Positions 1-11,272 of a stretch of 64,000 bases of DNA are shown in pieces. The stretch lies in assembly GCA_008694505.1 (NCBI GenBank), contig VZDJ01000052.1:9205496-9269495 (forward strand), in the 5' to 3' direction. The DNA comes from Cyanoderma ruficeps. Lineage: Eukaryota; Chordata; Aves; Passeriformes; Timaliidae. Position 1 is the first letter of the stretch. Every line of letters begins with the position of its first letter. The translations under genes and the position numbers were made by a program. A model generated the notes under the pieces. The model had not been told where the DNA came from, did no database searches, and worked only from the letters and a program-made list of their open reading frames with translations.

Positions 1-1346
1 TGCTGAGGCTTGAGACAGAGAATGGTCAGTTAAGTATTGTTATTACTAAGGAACGGGCAATGCAGGAAAGAGAGAGATGTTCCAGCAGCATTCCCAACAA
101 AGAACCTCGTTAGACTGGGCCTGAGGGTCTGCAGGACTCTTTCTGACATCACCAGCAAACCTCCCCTCACCTCACCAAACCACCCAGAGCTTCTCCAGCC
201 CCATCCCACTTGTCCCTACCCCTGCAGTAGGGTCTGGGTGGCCACACAGGGAGCCAGGATGGTGGTTTGCCTTCCTGAACGTTTTCCTCAGCTCACCTCT
301 CCAATACACAACCACTTCTCTGCAGCACAAATGCTCTGATGGCAGCACCAGCTTATACCTTAGTGTAGTTTTAATTAATAAAGTGCTAAGTCACTGCCAA
401 GTACTTTTAAACCAAAGCTGAAACTGGATCAGGTACTTTGGTGCCTTTGCCTATCAACTAAAGCAGGATTTGCTCAGACTGTCAGCCAGCCCTTGAAAGT
501 TTTAAGGCCACCTTTACCAAAAAAAAAGGTATTTTACAGCATTAGGAATATTTTATAACTGAAGAAAATTATTTGAAATCTCAGTTTCTGGAACACAGCT
601 GTCTTTCTGCAGAGCTGTTAAAAAATGGAATACTTCGTCTTACTGTAGCAAAAACACAGTTTGTCAATATTTAAGTGCTCTAAAACTCGATCCAGTTTTC
701 CTTGAAAAACTGTCTTGATAAAAGCTTGCCTTAGATAAAAATAGTTATGGAACTGAGAGCTCAAAAGTCACCCTGCCACAAATGACACAGCCTCAACTCT
801 CCCCCTGTGAAACCAACCTGTTTGCACCAGCATAAATAGAAAGGGATGATACCCTCAACAACACTCTATAGCCACCTGCCACATTTGCTCAGCCTTAAAT
901 CCACCTTTGTAAGCTAATTTTGAGGAGCTGTGGGTAATTTTAAGTAATCTAAAAAAAGAGGTTTCTGAATTGATGAGTCGCAGATGCAGCAGAGCTTGCA
1001 AACAACCTTCCCTGTTCCCTTCCAAGCACTTCTCTATTCCATTCTGGTGAGCTCACATCTCTCAAGGCTTTCCATGGATTGTGTGGCAATGGGCACCACT
1101 CACTCTGCCAAACCAAACTCTGTGCTCCTTGAACTCAGCACAAAACCTCTCTGCTGCAGCTTGATTACAGAAGGAACTTCCTGAGGCACAGACAGATCAC
1201 AGATCTGGCTCCCCACATGACTTAAATCTCCAGAAATAGATTTGGAACAGATGGCTGAACTAGGGACTCTGCCTCGTCTCTCCATTTTTCTTTTAAATCT
1301 TTCTGACTGTTCTTAGCCCAGAAAGCATAAAGCAGATTTGGTGTAC
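1..1346. other. DHX57: DHX57 intron (partial)
   Basis: I see no further DHX57 exon here. The DNA is unremarkable and moderately AT-rich. The next exon, which would lead towards the helicase core, must lie left of position 1. Confidence 0.7.
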
Positions 1347-2149
1347 CTTCAGCCTGTTGATCTGGAGCACGTGCACTCTCTGTCTGTGGCTTTGCAGGAG
1401 GTGCTGCCAGCAGGGACACGGGAGGAACGCTGAACTTGTGCTGAGTATTGCTCAGTAACTCACTGATCTCGTGTTCATCTTCCAAGCAGGTCACCAAGGT
1501 GTACACCACTGGCTCATGAGACTCTGCAGCTGCCAGGGCCTTTCCAAAGAGAAATTCAGCAACGTGCAGACGACAAGCGAGAGGCAGGTTCTCGTCAGTG
1601 GAGTAAAATGCCACAAGAGGTGCCTGAAGGGGATACTTGTTCTCGTCAGGAAATCTTACTTCCAGTTCATACACGGGGCCATCACTGTGTCTGAGATGAG
1701 CATCGTCTACAGAGTTCTTGGATGTGTTTAGTGGATGGTGTGGAGGGAATTCGTGTCTAAATCTGCATTTTGAACCAAACCTGCAGCCTCCTTGGAGGTA
1801 AAATTTACATATTTCCTTTGAAGTCTGTTTTGCTGTGTTCTTTGTACTTTTTTCTTTAGCTTTGCTGAACCTGTGTGCTAGGTAGTCCAACTCCAAACTA
1901 AAAGTCCAAACACGATTTTTAATCCTTTCTACAAATTTTTCTCCATAAATTGACCGGAGGGCAAAAGCTTCTTCTTGTCTCTGCTCTAAACATTCCTCCT
2001 GACTGGCTTCAGCAGCTGCTGCAGAAACCTGCATCTTCTCTCCATACCTTTCAGAGAAGCACTGCAACAGCAAATACTCCAATGATGCCCCAATATTACC
2101 ATTGCAGGACCTCAGCACCGCCCTACAACGCTCACAGTCAAAACCATAC
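1347..2149 (-). CDS. DHX57: DHX57 coding exon 4 (UBA / RWD / CCCH zinc finger)
   Basis: This 803-nt exon has acceptor TGGTGCAG before 2149 and donor GAAG/GTACAC after 1347. It carries the rest of the UBA-like segment, the RWD-type region, the CCCH finger (CKFYLQGGCRFGSKCRFRH) and the conserved APLVAFYSTDENLPLACRLH block. It ends in phase 1 after QAE. Confidence 0.93.
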
Positions 2150-3935
2150 CTGCACCAAAACAGAGAAAACAGGGCTACAGGTGAGTGAGAGGCTTGCATG
2201 GAGCAAAATAACCACAGAGCTGCTTGGTTGGGGAGCATGCATGGCACTGCCTCACACCTCAGAATGCAGCACTTAATGCTTTCAGGGTTAAGATTTCCCC
2301 ACTCAGCTGCAGAAATTAAACTCTCCAGAAAAAGCTGTCACACATAAAATGCTCCCAAAGAAAGCAAAAGTATTGAACAAATATCCATGTCTGAGCAAAA
2401 CAGATGAAGGACACTTACAAGGAGGGCTTACAGAGAGAGACCATCTGAAATGATGGTAAATAGTCACTAAAGGCATCACCTGGAGAGTTTGTGCACAGCA
2501 AATGAAGACACTTCACTGTCTACAATTCTGTGCTCAGCTGGCTCAGCAGACAACCTTGGCATCACATCAGAAGCCTCCTGTTCTGTCGACCAGCACTGTT
2601 CATCATCCAGGTAATCGGGCTCGTCATCATCTTCTCCAGCTACACTGATAAAAAGAGTTATCAAGTTAAAATGAAACAAAATTAAACTGTTGAGTAGACA
2701 TAAAACTCTGCCTCTGCTACCCCTTTCCCAGAGTTAATATTGTAGAAGAACAAAGCAGAGACAAAACCACAGGATTTGACATGCAATTAAAAGTTAAGGG
2801 AAAAATACTGTTTCCATTTCTAACAGCATGCCTGCTAAAGCATGCTCATGTAGAAAAGGTGGAAGTAGTGCCTCCATCTAAACTAACTCTGATTCAGGAG
2901 CCAGCTCCTGCCCTTGCAGCTCTTGAAGAAGTTCTTTCACTCTTCTCTGATTCTCTGACGTCATGTGTATGGTCTGCAGAGGCATTCTTGCTTCAGGCCT
3001 CTGCTTCATTTGCCCTCCTCTTCTGGCAGGGACACTTGACCTGAAAATTAAAACAGGACATAACCATGAGTTATTTGCCTGGCTCAAATGATCTTGACTG
3101 AATTGGGATGGTAACGCCCAAACTTGTAATTCAAAACAGGAAAATCAAAATAAGAGAAATCTATCACCTAAGTGGATTCACTCTTGTGTAACCGGGATTT
3201 GGGTGTCTTTGTAAGTATTGTACCCTATGTCAACTCCAAAATGATCTCCTGAACACTCTGCAGGGTAAAGCTGTTCTCAGACTAGAATACAACTGCATTT
3301 TTCTAAGGTTTCTGTGTCAGAACACACACAGGATACTAAACTAATTCTAAACTGCTGATTTTCCATGGCCCAGCTTCTGTTTTGTAATACACAAATACTA
3401 ATATCCTGTGTTTATTAGTGTGTTCTGACCAAAAGTGTCCTGAAATTACTTTATGACCAAAGAAGAAAATCAGAGGTTCTAATCTTTAAAAAAATAAAAC
3501 ACTTTCCTAGGTACCAAATTTATAAAACATTAATCAAAAGACATGTAAAAACTGCCTCATACTGAAACACTTTCATCACCCTTTCACTCTTCTCTATATT
3601 CAAACAAGTCCAAAAAACAGCCCCAAATTTCTATGTATGCCAACATCCAAAAAAGTATCCCAAATGGCCCAAAGTATCCCAAAAAAACCCCAAGTATCCC
3701 AGACATCTCTATGCCAATCCCCCTCAAACTAACAGAAATACCTGGATTCTAGCCTTGGTTCCTCAAAGAGACAAAAATCCTCTCCATCGTCCCAAATTTT
3801 GGTGGAACATTTCCTATTTCCACCAAGCTGAGGCTTGTTTGAATGGCTACTGCTGCCTCCTCGTTTTCCACCTCCTCCTTTGCCTCGTCCTCCTCCTCTG
3901 TTGGGCTTTCCTCTTTTCCTCGCTGCCCAACTCAT
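1347..3935 (-). CDS. DHX57: DHX57, N-terminal part (4 coding exons; gene continues left of the window)
   Basis: DHX57 is a putative DEAH-box RNA helicase. Coding exons on the minus strand are 3742-3935, 2888-3040, 2480-2644 and 1347-2149. They join in frame to 438 codons plus one base and end at a donor, so the protein continues beyond position 1. Visible parts: a Gly/Lys/Arg-rich N-terminus (about residues 1-40); a conserved IWDDGEDFCLFEE segment; a UBA-like segment (about 165-205, FAVHKLSRYGFDCERCRAVL); and an RWD-type region (from about 222) interrupted by a CCCH zinc finger C285-X7-C293-X5-C299-X3-H303. This order is that of human DHX57. The helicase core (Walker A, DEAH) is not in the window. 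The start is the ATG at 3935, nine bases inside an exon with a good acceptor, so a noncoding first exon is expected upstream, probably in the CpG island. Identification is confident; expression is not testable here. Confidence 0.95.
2480..2644 (-). CDS. DHX57: DHX57 coding exon 3
   Basis: Acceptor TATCAG before 2644 and donor CCAG/GTGATG after 2480; 165 nt. This acceptor is the only nearby AG that keeps frame with exon 2. It encodes the acidic GEDDDEPDYLDDEQCW segment and the start of the UBA-like region (SSFAVHKLSR). Confidence 0.88.
2888..3040 (-). CDS. DHX57: DHX57 coding exon 2
   Basis: Acceptor TTTTCAG before 3040, donor GA/GTTAGT after 2888; 153 nt, phase 2 in and out. It contains LQTIHMTSENQRRVKELLQ, a strongly conserved DHX57 segment. 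Confidence 0.9.
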
Positions 3936-3944
3936 GTTTCCTTG
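3742..3944 (-). CDS. DHX57: DHX57 first coding exon (coding 3742-3935)
   Basis: Acceptor TTCTTCAG lies just 5' of 3944 behind a strong pyrimidine tract; donor AG/GTATTT follows 3742. Nine bases of 5' UTR precede the ATG. It encodes a basic glycine-rich tail and the IWDDGEDFCLFEE motif and ends in phase 2 within an Arg codon. Confidence 0.9.
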
Positions 3945-4764
3945 CTGAAGAAGAGGAAAAAGCAGCCCTTAGTTGTGATGGTGATTAAGCACATCGTGTA
4001 TGTCTGAACCCATTAACATTACTTGTTTTTCTATGTGACAAGACACCCTCTCAAACAACTGTTCATTATCTCCATGTTGGTGTGTCTCTATGAACCTGGA
4101 GCAAAAAATATTCTTCTGGAACATTGTTTAGTAAGTTCTGTGGCTTTAGAAAATAGAAGTAATATTCCTCAGCCAAAGGCTGCAAGTTTGACAAAACTCT
4201 CTGGCATGAGCCCACCAGCACCGCTGCCTAACCTGGGAACCTCAGTTCTGACACTCTGATGGAACCTTCTTGGACACAGAAGCTCAAACAAACCTTCAAG
4301 GGAAATTTCACAGACTCAAGCAGCCTCTGCCCTGCCACTTTTTAACTCAGCAGCTCGCAGGGCTGAGATTAAAAGGCGGAAGGGGAGTTAAAGCCAACGA
4401 CACAATGTTTTTTTCACATTATCTCACACTGGGCTCCCTTCTGCAGGCAGCGGCCCAGGCTGCCGAGCCTGGTGAAGGGAGGGACCGGGCTTGTCTTGGC
4501 AAACAGGCGCCTCCTTCCCTTCTCACAGCAGCGTCTTTCCCAGCGCTGCCAGCAGCCCATCGGGACGGAGCAGCTGTCAGGGAACAGAACAACACTGACA
4601 CATCCTCCTCCTGCACCTCCTGCTGCTGGGGACAGGCCAGCAGCTGTGGGCAGTCCGGCAGGAGCTTGTTCCCCGCATCTTTGCACTGCCACCTCCACAG
4701 CCAGGACAAGACCTGGGGTGGGTGCGCACAAATAACAGCCCAAACGAGGGCCTGGAAAGAAGCA
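3945..4764. other. DHX57: DHX57 5' intron
   Basis: This lies between the first coding exon and the CpG island. GC content rises towards the right. Several overlapping open frames here are on both strands and look like consequences of low stop frequency, not genes. Confidence 0.55.
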
Positions 4765-5345
4765 TTTTCCCCTTTTTGCGGCCGCTCTCCCCACCGGAGC
4801 TCCAGCGGGGCTGGAGAGGAGCTCACAGCCAAGCGGACCCCGCTCGGGGCGGTTTGACAGAAGTGAGAGGAGGGAGAGCACGGCAGCTGCCCTGAGGCCG
4901 CTGGCACACCGGGTTCTGTCTCCTTCCTCTCAGCTCAAAGCACAGAGCCCCGGGCACGGAGCAGCTCCGCCGGCCCGTCCCACACTTCCCCATGGCACCC
5001 TCCCCGCACAGCCCCCATGAGTGTCTGGGCACCCTCACCCCTCTCCCAGCCCCGCGTTCCCCATGCTCTGCCCGCCTCCCCTCAGCCGTCCTCGCAGAGC
5101 CCCGGCGCACCCCCTTCCCCTTCCCCTCCACCCCCGCTCTCCGCGGAGCCGTGAAGCTCCACCGCTCCTTTTCCCCGGCGTTCCCACCTCTCTCCTCGGC
5201 ACCTCCGGGACCGCTCGGCACTCCCCGACCCGGATCCGCGGCGTTTCCCTTCCGGGCCACGGCCCCTCCGCCCGCTCCGATCCGCCCGGTGCTCCCGCCC
5301 CGCCCCGCTCCCCTCCCGTGCCGCCCGGCCTGGGAATTACGTGCG
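4765..5345. promoter_or_regulatory. CpG island, probable DHX57 promoter
   Basis: The stretch is rich in C+G with frequent CG dinucleotides (for example around 4779-4810, 5145-5160 and 5210-5340), in sharp contrast to both flanks. A GC-box-like CCGCCCCGCCCC run lies near 5295-5307. It sits about 0.8-1.4 kb upstream of the DHX57 start codon, so it most likely holds the transcription start and noncoding first exon of DHX57. In mammals the equivalent promoter is divergent towards MORN2, but no MORN2 exon was found on the right side. Confidence 0.75.
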
Positions 5346-5514
5346 GCTTTAAGCTGATGTGCTTTGGAATATCTCTGTGTGTGCGGCTGTAACAATGACA
5401 CCGGCTGTTTGTTTCCCAGCAGGCATGCTGGTTCTTAAAGTGTCTCTCGTATTCTCAAATAAAGACGAAAACGATGGTTGACAATCTCGGTGGGTACTTG
5501 CTTCACCAACCCAC

Positions 5515-5910
5515 GAGTTCCTGAGGGAGCCTGGGGGGGCTCGGCCCCGAGAAAAGGAGGCTCGGGGGGACTTTCTCACTCTCTACTGTTGGAACCCTGG
5601 AGGAGATAAGAAACCTCACACTCACAATTCCCCGACAGGTGTAGCCAGGCTCTTCTCCCCGGTTACAAGTGACAGGATGAGATGAAACGGCCTCAAGTTG
5701 TGCCAGGGAAAGTTTAAATTGGATATTACGAAATGTGTTCATGGAAAGGGTGGCCAGGCAAGTGGACAGGCAGCCCAGGGAATCACCGTCCTTGGAAGTG
5801 TTAACCCCGGGACGGGCAGGGGACGTAGGTGGGCCTGGCACTGTTGGGTCAATGGCTTTACTCAGTGATCCTGGAGGGCTTCTCCAGCCTTCACTACAAA
5901 ACTCTGTGGG
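5515..5910 (+). mobile_element. CR1 LINE 3' fragment
   Basis: The sequence follows the avian CR1 3' end in sense direction: the GAGAAAAGGAGGCTC motif, then AACGGCCTCAAGTTGTGCCA, ATTGGATATTACGAA, GGCAGCCCAGGGAATCACC, a TTGGAAGTGTT step, and a degenerate tail ending GATCCTGGAGGGCTTCTCCA. It is 5'-truncated, as is usual for CR1, and clearly diverged. Confidence 0.8.
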
Positions 5911-7579
5911 ATTGAAAGGGAGGAAAGCTATACCAGTTTCCCAGTGAGGGTGACATGAGTGACAAGAGACCCCAAAGCTGTGTCACTGAGTGGGGAGGGC
6001 CTCTCTGCAGCTCCCTGCACACACAGGGTCACCCACGACAGCTGCCCTGCAGCACATCCTGTCAGGTCTGGACTCTATGGATAGAGACCCCACAACCCCT
6101 CCCAGCAACCTGTACCAGGCTGGAGTTTAAAGCAAAAAACTACCATTAAAAAAAAAAAAAAGACACTGGGTTGGCTGTATAAAAACCACCACAGCCCCCA
6201 CCCCAGAGACAACACTTGGCATGAGCATGTTTGCCCAGGGTCCTTCTGCAGATGGTGGCCACAGACACCACTCTGAAGGTCCATTTGGGTCTGCTCTGCC
6301 CCATACAGGCTCCCCACCACCCCCACAAGGGGAAGAATGGAAGAATGGTTCATAGGAATGCTGCCATCTCACACTCTGTGCCACCCAAAGGTGCCTGCTC
6401 CAGCAGGGATTACCGTGCTCCATGGACCCACCTCTGGGAACAGCCTGTCCACAGGAGATGGAGAGTCAGCTCTGGGAGAAGTGGCTCTCTACAGCAGCAG
6501 AAATGCATTGCATGATCTCGTGGGGTTTTGGCTCTCAGATGCTTTCTCGTCTTGAAGTGAAAATACTTCTATTCTCATACATATATACACTATTCACATT
6601 TTCCAGAGGGGGATTGCAAAAGGACACCTGAGTTTGCGCTTGAGGGGAACAGTCGATTTCGTTCACTTTTCTTGTGTTTTGCTTCTGAAATAGCCAGAGA
6701 AAAAACAAATAAACAAGCAAAAATTAAAAACACCACCCCCCCAAAAAAAAAACCATCCCACAAAAAAACCCACCACCAAACCAAAAAAGAAATACTGTGT
6801 CCTCTGTCCCTAGTCCTTGACTTCAGAGGTAGCAGCATCTTCCAGAGAGCTTCTGTTAATTTAGGAGCTTGTCCTTTCAGCTCCTTTGCTAGGGCTCCAC
6901 ATTTATCTATGCTGTACAGCAATTACACTGATTTAGGCTGTGCAGTTCCACATTTCACGTTTTCTGCCTGGAGGGTATCTTTGAAGCAGATCTTTGTCTT
7001 TCAGGGAGATATTAGTCTGCCTTTTGTTACTGTGCCTCCTCCTTTATGTCTCCCTGTTCTTCTACTTCAGAGTAACTGGTGGACTGGCCCAAGCAGTGCC
7101 CTGACAGCCCTGCCCTTGGGTTACTTGCGTTCTCTACATGCTTTCTTCAGGCCCTTTGGAGCCAAGAGCCCTCCAGTGAAGGGCTGATCCTCCTTGGAGA
7201 AGAAATGGAGCAGGTGTGGAGGGCTGCTGCTGCCCACCCTCCAAGTCCTTATGTATTTTTACTCAAAGTTTTTCATCCTCTAGCAAGAAACAGAAAATAC
7301 TCAAGTGCTGGTTGTTGCTGCTCCCCTGCCATGGCTACTTTGGCAACCTCGCCCTTGGCCCCTGTGCCTTCTTGGCCCTGGCATCCCTAAGAAAGCCAGG
7401 GTGTCAGCAGGTAAGGAGGGGCTGGTCCCTTTTCCCTGTCCCCAGCTGGAGGTTGTCTTTTCTGGATGCCACAGGAGGTATTTAGATCCTCTGAGCCTGG
7501 CAAAGCAGCACGGCTACAGCAGCCCGTGGCCCCACACGGCCCCGCTGCCGTCACTTCCCAGGGCTCCTGGCCCTCCCTC
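5911..7579. other. Intergenic, no gene recognised
   Basis: I see no convincing exon. It contains an A-run at about 6148-6162 and an A/C-only tract at about 6730-6789. Confidence 0.5.
6730..6789. repeat. A/C-rich low-complexity tract
   Basis: Alternating C-runs and A-runs with almost no G or T. The complementary strand is a T/G tract with a run of seven Gs and several shorter G-runs. Confidence 0.8.
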
Positions 7580-8330
7580 CCCAGCCCTGTGCAATGCTAA
7601 TTAAAAAGTCAGAAAGTCTGCATTGCCTCCTTCCAAGTGCACAGTCCTGGTTTCTGCATGGGCACGCGAGGATGTGACCCGAAGATTATATAATTAGAAG
7701 GCTTTTGTTATGCTTGCCTTTCAAATCAGTGATTAGCATATGACAGTCCCATCCTGGGAAACGTCAATCCACCATTGCTCTCCTCTCTCTCTCTCTCCTT
7801 TCCTGCACAGTCCTAATTCCCAACTCCAGCTACCAGCAGCACTGAAGGATCTTCAACTAGCCTGGGGTAAGTTTAAAATGTGCTCAGCTTGGGATGAAGA
7901 GTGGGGTTAATGATGCCATTTATCGTATTATCGGGAAAAGCTAGAGCCATAACTAATTATATTGTGTGTGCAGCTCATAAAATGATATTTAAAGTGCTTT
8001 GCATCTTCAGTGCCCACAGTTATTTTCAGCTGATTTCTTCTAAGATTCTGAATGGAGATCTGGCTTCTTAGTGTGCTGGACAATCTTGTTAGGCTGCACT
8101 TATAGTGACATCTCTAAAATAGTTTTAAAAGGCCTTTTTTTTGCTCTCACCATTAGCTAAATTGAAGTATCACGCTGAACTGACTTATCTGGATGACAAC
8201 TGCATTAGAGTTAGCTGGAGACAAAGTGCAAGAGTGATGAGAGTAAATAATTGATTTTTTGTTCTCTTTAGAGGACTGGGGGTTATTCTCTAAGTGGGAT
8301 ATTTAAAACAGCCAGCAATCTCAGCCAGCA
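7580..8330. promoter_or_regulatory. AT-rich block with TAATTA sites (candidate enhancer)
   Basis: Exact homeodomain-type TAATTA sites occur at 7598-7603, 7691-7696 and 7954-7959, with further ATTAG and AATTG cores. The texture (AT-rich, no repeat signature, few CpG) resembles conserved noncoding DNA. This is inference from motif content only; no alignment was possible. Confidence 0.3.
7811..7866 (+). other. Candidate 56-nt exon (orphan splice pair)
   Basis: A long CT-rich tract (7779-7805) is followed by CTGCACAG and, 56 nt later, by the strong donor GGG/GTAAGT. One frame is open across it (PNSQLQLPAALKDLQLAW) and leaves one overhanging G, the phase needed by the first recognised ARHGEF33 exon at 20456. 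It could be a 5' coding or 5' UTR exon of ARHGEF33, an exon of an unrelated noncoding transcript, or chance. Confidence 0.3.
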
Positions 8331-8766
8331 GCATTGAGACAGTCACCAGGAAGATCCCAAGCATTTACTTAGGAAAACTGTGGATGCTTAACAACTGAAG
8401 CAGCAAAAGTGCACGTGGATTCCCCTGCACTGTTACCCATGTCATGATTTCAGAAGCAGAATGGGACAGGAAGCCAAACAAATAGTAACTGTTGTGCTCC
8501 AAGGCTAGGCTGTGAATGCTTTACTGACCTGTTTGCCTGCTGAAGCTTGGTGTAGTCCCTCAGTCTTTTTGCTCTGTGATCCTCTGCACAGCTGATTCTC
8601 TCCCCAGGTTGTGCCATTCCATGTGGGTGGAACACTGGGAGGGAGAACATGGTCACACAGATGCAGTTCAGGCTGCAGGACCTGCCTCCCCTCTCTGCAC
8701 CATGCATGGCTTCATGCAGGAACCCCATTCCTGTGCTGCCTCAAGGGCACAACTCACTGGGACCTC

Positions 8767-8841
8767 ATCCATCCATCCCTCCATCCATCCCTCCCTCCGT
8801 CCATCCATCTCTCCCTCCATTCCTCCATCCCTCCCTCCCTC
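8767..8841. repeat. (TCCA/TCCC)n microsatellite
   Basis: About 75 nt of imperfect tetranucleotide repeats of TCCA and TCCC type, purely pyrimidine plus A. The frames open over it on both strands (Ser/Pro/His and Gly/Trp/Met repeats) follow from the repeat. Confidence 0.95.
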
Positions 8842-10867
8842 GGGGATCTCATGGTCCCGGCTCTGTAAACAGGCTGGCTGCTGTTCTGGGCAGGAGGGGC
8901 TGCAGTGCCAGCTGCCCATGGAAGGCACCAGGGCAGGATTCTTTGCTGGTCACCAGTGGCCAGTAGCATGGCAATCACTGACAGCAGAGGTGCTTTGGTT
9001 CCAGCAGATTCGGCTGCTGGAGGGGAGATAGAAACAAAAGGGGAAAATACATCCTTTTGCCATGATGGAGGAATCTGGTGGTTTTAACACCTTCAGATTA
9101 TTCTCTGGGCTTTGCTCTGGAGATATTATTCTGACTAGATGAGAACTGCAGGAGTGTAAATGAGTGTTAGTGCTCAGCTCTGAAGAAACAAGCACATCTG
9201 TGTCATTTCTTGTCCCTAAAGCAGGGGGCCTGGGTTGGAAGGGCAGGCCAGCACAGCCTGGGAATGGCTCCATGGGACTGGGTGCTGAGCCTGGCCCGTG
9301 GGGAGCTTGTGGAAGAACAAAAACATCTCCTCAGTGATGAGGGAACTACCCTGTGGTGGGCTGGCATGTCAGGCTAACCTTGGATTTACCTGGTCGTGGT
9401 TTAGGAAAGGAGCTTCATGCATTTGCTGCTGATGTGCACATGGATTCATGTATGTGCATACAGGGAGGGATTTGCTCAGGACTGAGATAAAAACATGAAG
9501 GGGAGAATCGTCTCCAGGTTTTAACTGCCCTCAAGGGAGCTGTAAAAAAGCTGGAGTCCAGAATCTTCCCAGAGGTGCACAGAGAAAGGCAATGGGTACA
9601 GGCTGCACCTAAGGGAAACCCCGACTGGGTGGAAGGAAAAATATTCTTCTTCAGGGTACTGGAGGGCCCAGAATGGCTGTGAAGGCTCCAGTGTGGGAAA
9701 TCTACACTTCAGCTGGACAGAGTCCTGAGGAAGTCTGACATTACTTTTGGTTTGAGCAGGAAGTTGAACTAGAGCCATACAAGGGCTCCTGCTCACCTGG
9801 ACTCTGCTGTGAGTTTAGGACTTGTCCACTGCCAGCAGAGGCATGATCTGGCCACACAGCCCCCATCCAGGGCCAAATACCAATCCTATTTTCCAACCTA
9901 TTTTTGCACTCTTTAGGCACAAGCCAGACACTGTTCAGCCAGCTCAGGCTCCCTGAAATCCTGGTCCCTGCTGAGGACAGTGTTAACAGCTTCCCACCCA
10001 CCGCTGCGGGGACAGAGGACAAACCTTCACTCCAAACCAGGGCAAGATTCATGTTCTGTTCCAGTGATGAGGAAGGACTGATTCATTTTGCTTCTTATAT
10101 TCAGCAGTTCAGAAGAACCAGGGCTTGGCAAGTACAGCAGTGAGCCCTAAATGGTGGAAAGTAGCCAAAGTTAATGCAATTATTTAATGCAACAAAGAAC
10201 CAAGGGGTAACTCAGGAAAGTGCAGATAGAGGACACACAAAGACAGTTACTCTGGTAAAACAGGTAAGATTTTCTGGACCCACTTAACCAAGGTCAACCT
10301 ACTTTGCAGTGCAGTCAGATAGGAAAACTCCTGGTTTGCCTGGAGCAGGAGGGGATGGAGGCATCCCCGGTGTCCCAGTTTCAAAGACTCACTCCTGAGC
10401 TCTGCAGAGGACACAGACTGTGCTTAAACATGTCCTTAATAGAATAGGCAAAAATATGCTAAAAAGAAATTAATTAATTTCCAGCAAAATGCCGTTTTCT
10501 TTGTTTTCAGTGAAAACAGAGGAGGTTCATGTTTCTTTCATGTCTGTTTTGTCTTTCCTACTTGTTCCTCTTCCCCCAGCATTGCAAAAGCAATTCTGAA
10601 TTTTAAAACCAGTTCTCTGTTAAGCATGCCAGTCCTAGGTCAACAGCCCAATAACAAAAGTCTCAGGAATTTTCTATGGTACTGACTAATTTAAATTGGG
10701 AGCAAGGTTTTAACAACTTTGCTACTGAAGTTGAATTTGTAAGTCTGTTTTGCTCAGAGACACACACTTAAATACCTTGTCCTCAAAACTTCCAGAGATT
10801 TAGCTACTTCAAAAACAACTCACTCTCTTGTAATTCTCTGGAATACCTAATAAAAGATTTTTTTTTT
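8842..10867. other. Intergenic, no gene recognised
   Basis: No exon with coding character and good splice sites was found. Open frames here are short and lack recognisable motifs. Confidence 0.5.
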
Positions 10868-11272
10868 TCCTGGAGAGGGCTGGAGCACAGAGCATAGAGT
10901 GAGAAGCTGAGTGAGTTGGGGAAAGGTAGGCTGGGAGAGTTCTACAGCCACCTGCAACTGCTCCACAGGGGTTGTAGTCCAGACATCCAGGCTTTTCTCA
11001 CAGACACACTGAAAGGACAAATGGCCTTGGGCACAAACTCCAACATAAGAAACCCTGATTTGCCATAAGGAAGAAATTCTTCCTCATAGGAGCAGCGTAG
11101 CCCCAGTATGCAGATGTAGAAAGGCTGAGAATTCTCTAACCTGGGACATACTTAGACCTTGACTAGGTGTGGCCCTGAGCAACCTGGTCTAGCTTTGGGG
11201 CTAGCCCTGCTTTGAGTCAACTCCAGAGGTCCTGGCCCATCTAAACCCTTAATGATTCTAAGAGTCCTCAGA
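10868..11272 (+). mobile_element. CR1 LINE 3' fragment
   Basis: Sense CR1 sequence: GAGAGGGCTGGAGCAC, then a GGACAAATGGCC step, GGAAGAAATTCTTCCTCATA, GTGGCCCTGAGCAACCTGGT, and a tail CCAGAGGTCCTGGCCCATCT followed by AATGATTCTAAG. It is diverged with several small gaps. Confidence 0.82.

Noticed and set aside
4270..5401. Several overlapping 100-195 codon frames around the CpG island
   Set aside because: High GC content removes stop codons in all frames. The peptides are Pro/Arg/Gly/Ser-rich with no domain and no consistent splice structure.
8576..9031. 151-codon plus-strand frame
   Set aside because: Its central Ser/Ile/His/Pro repeat is the translated (TCCA/TCCC)n microsatellite.
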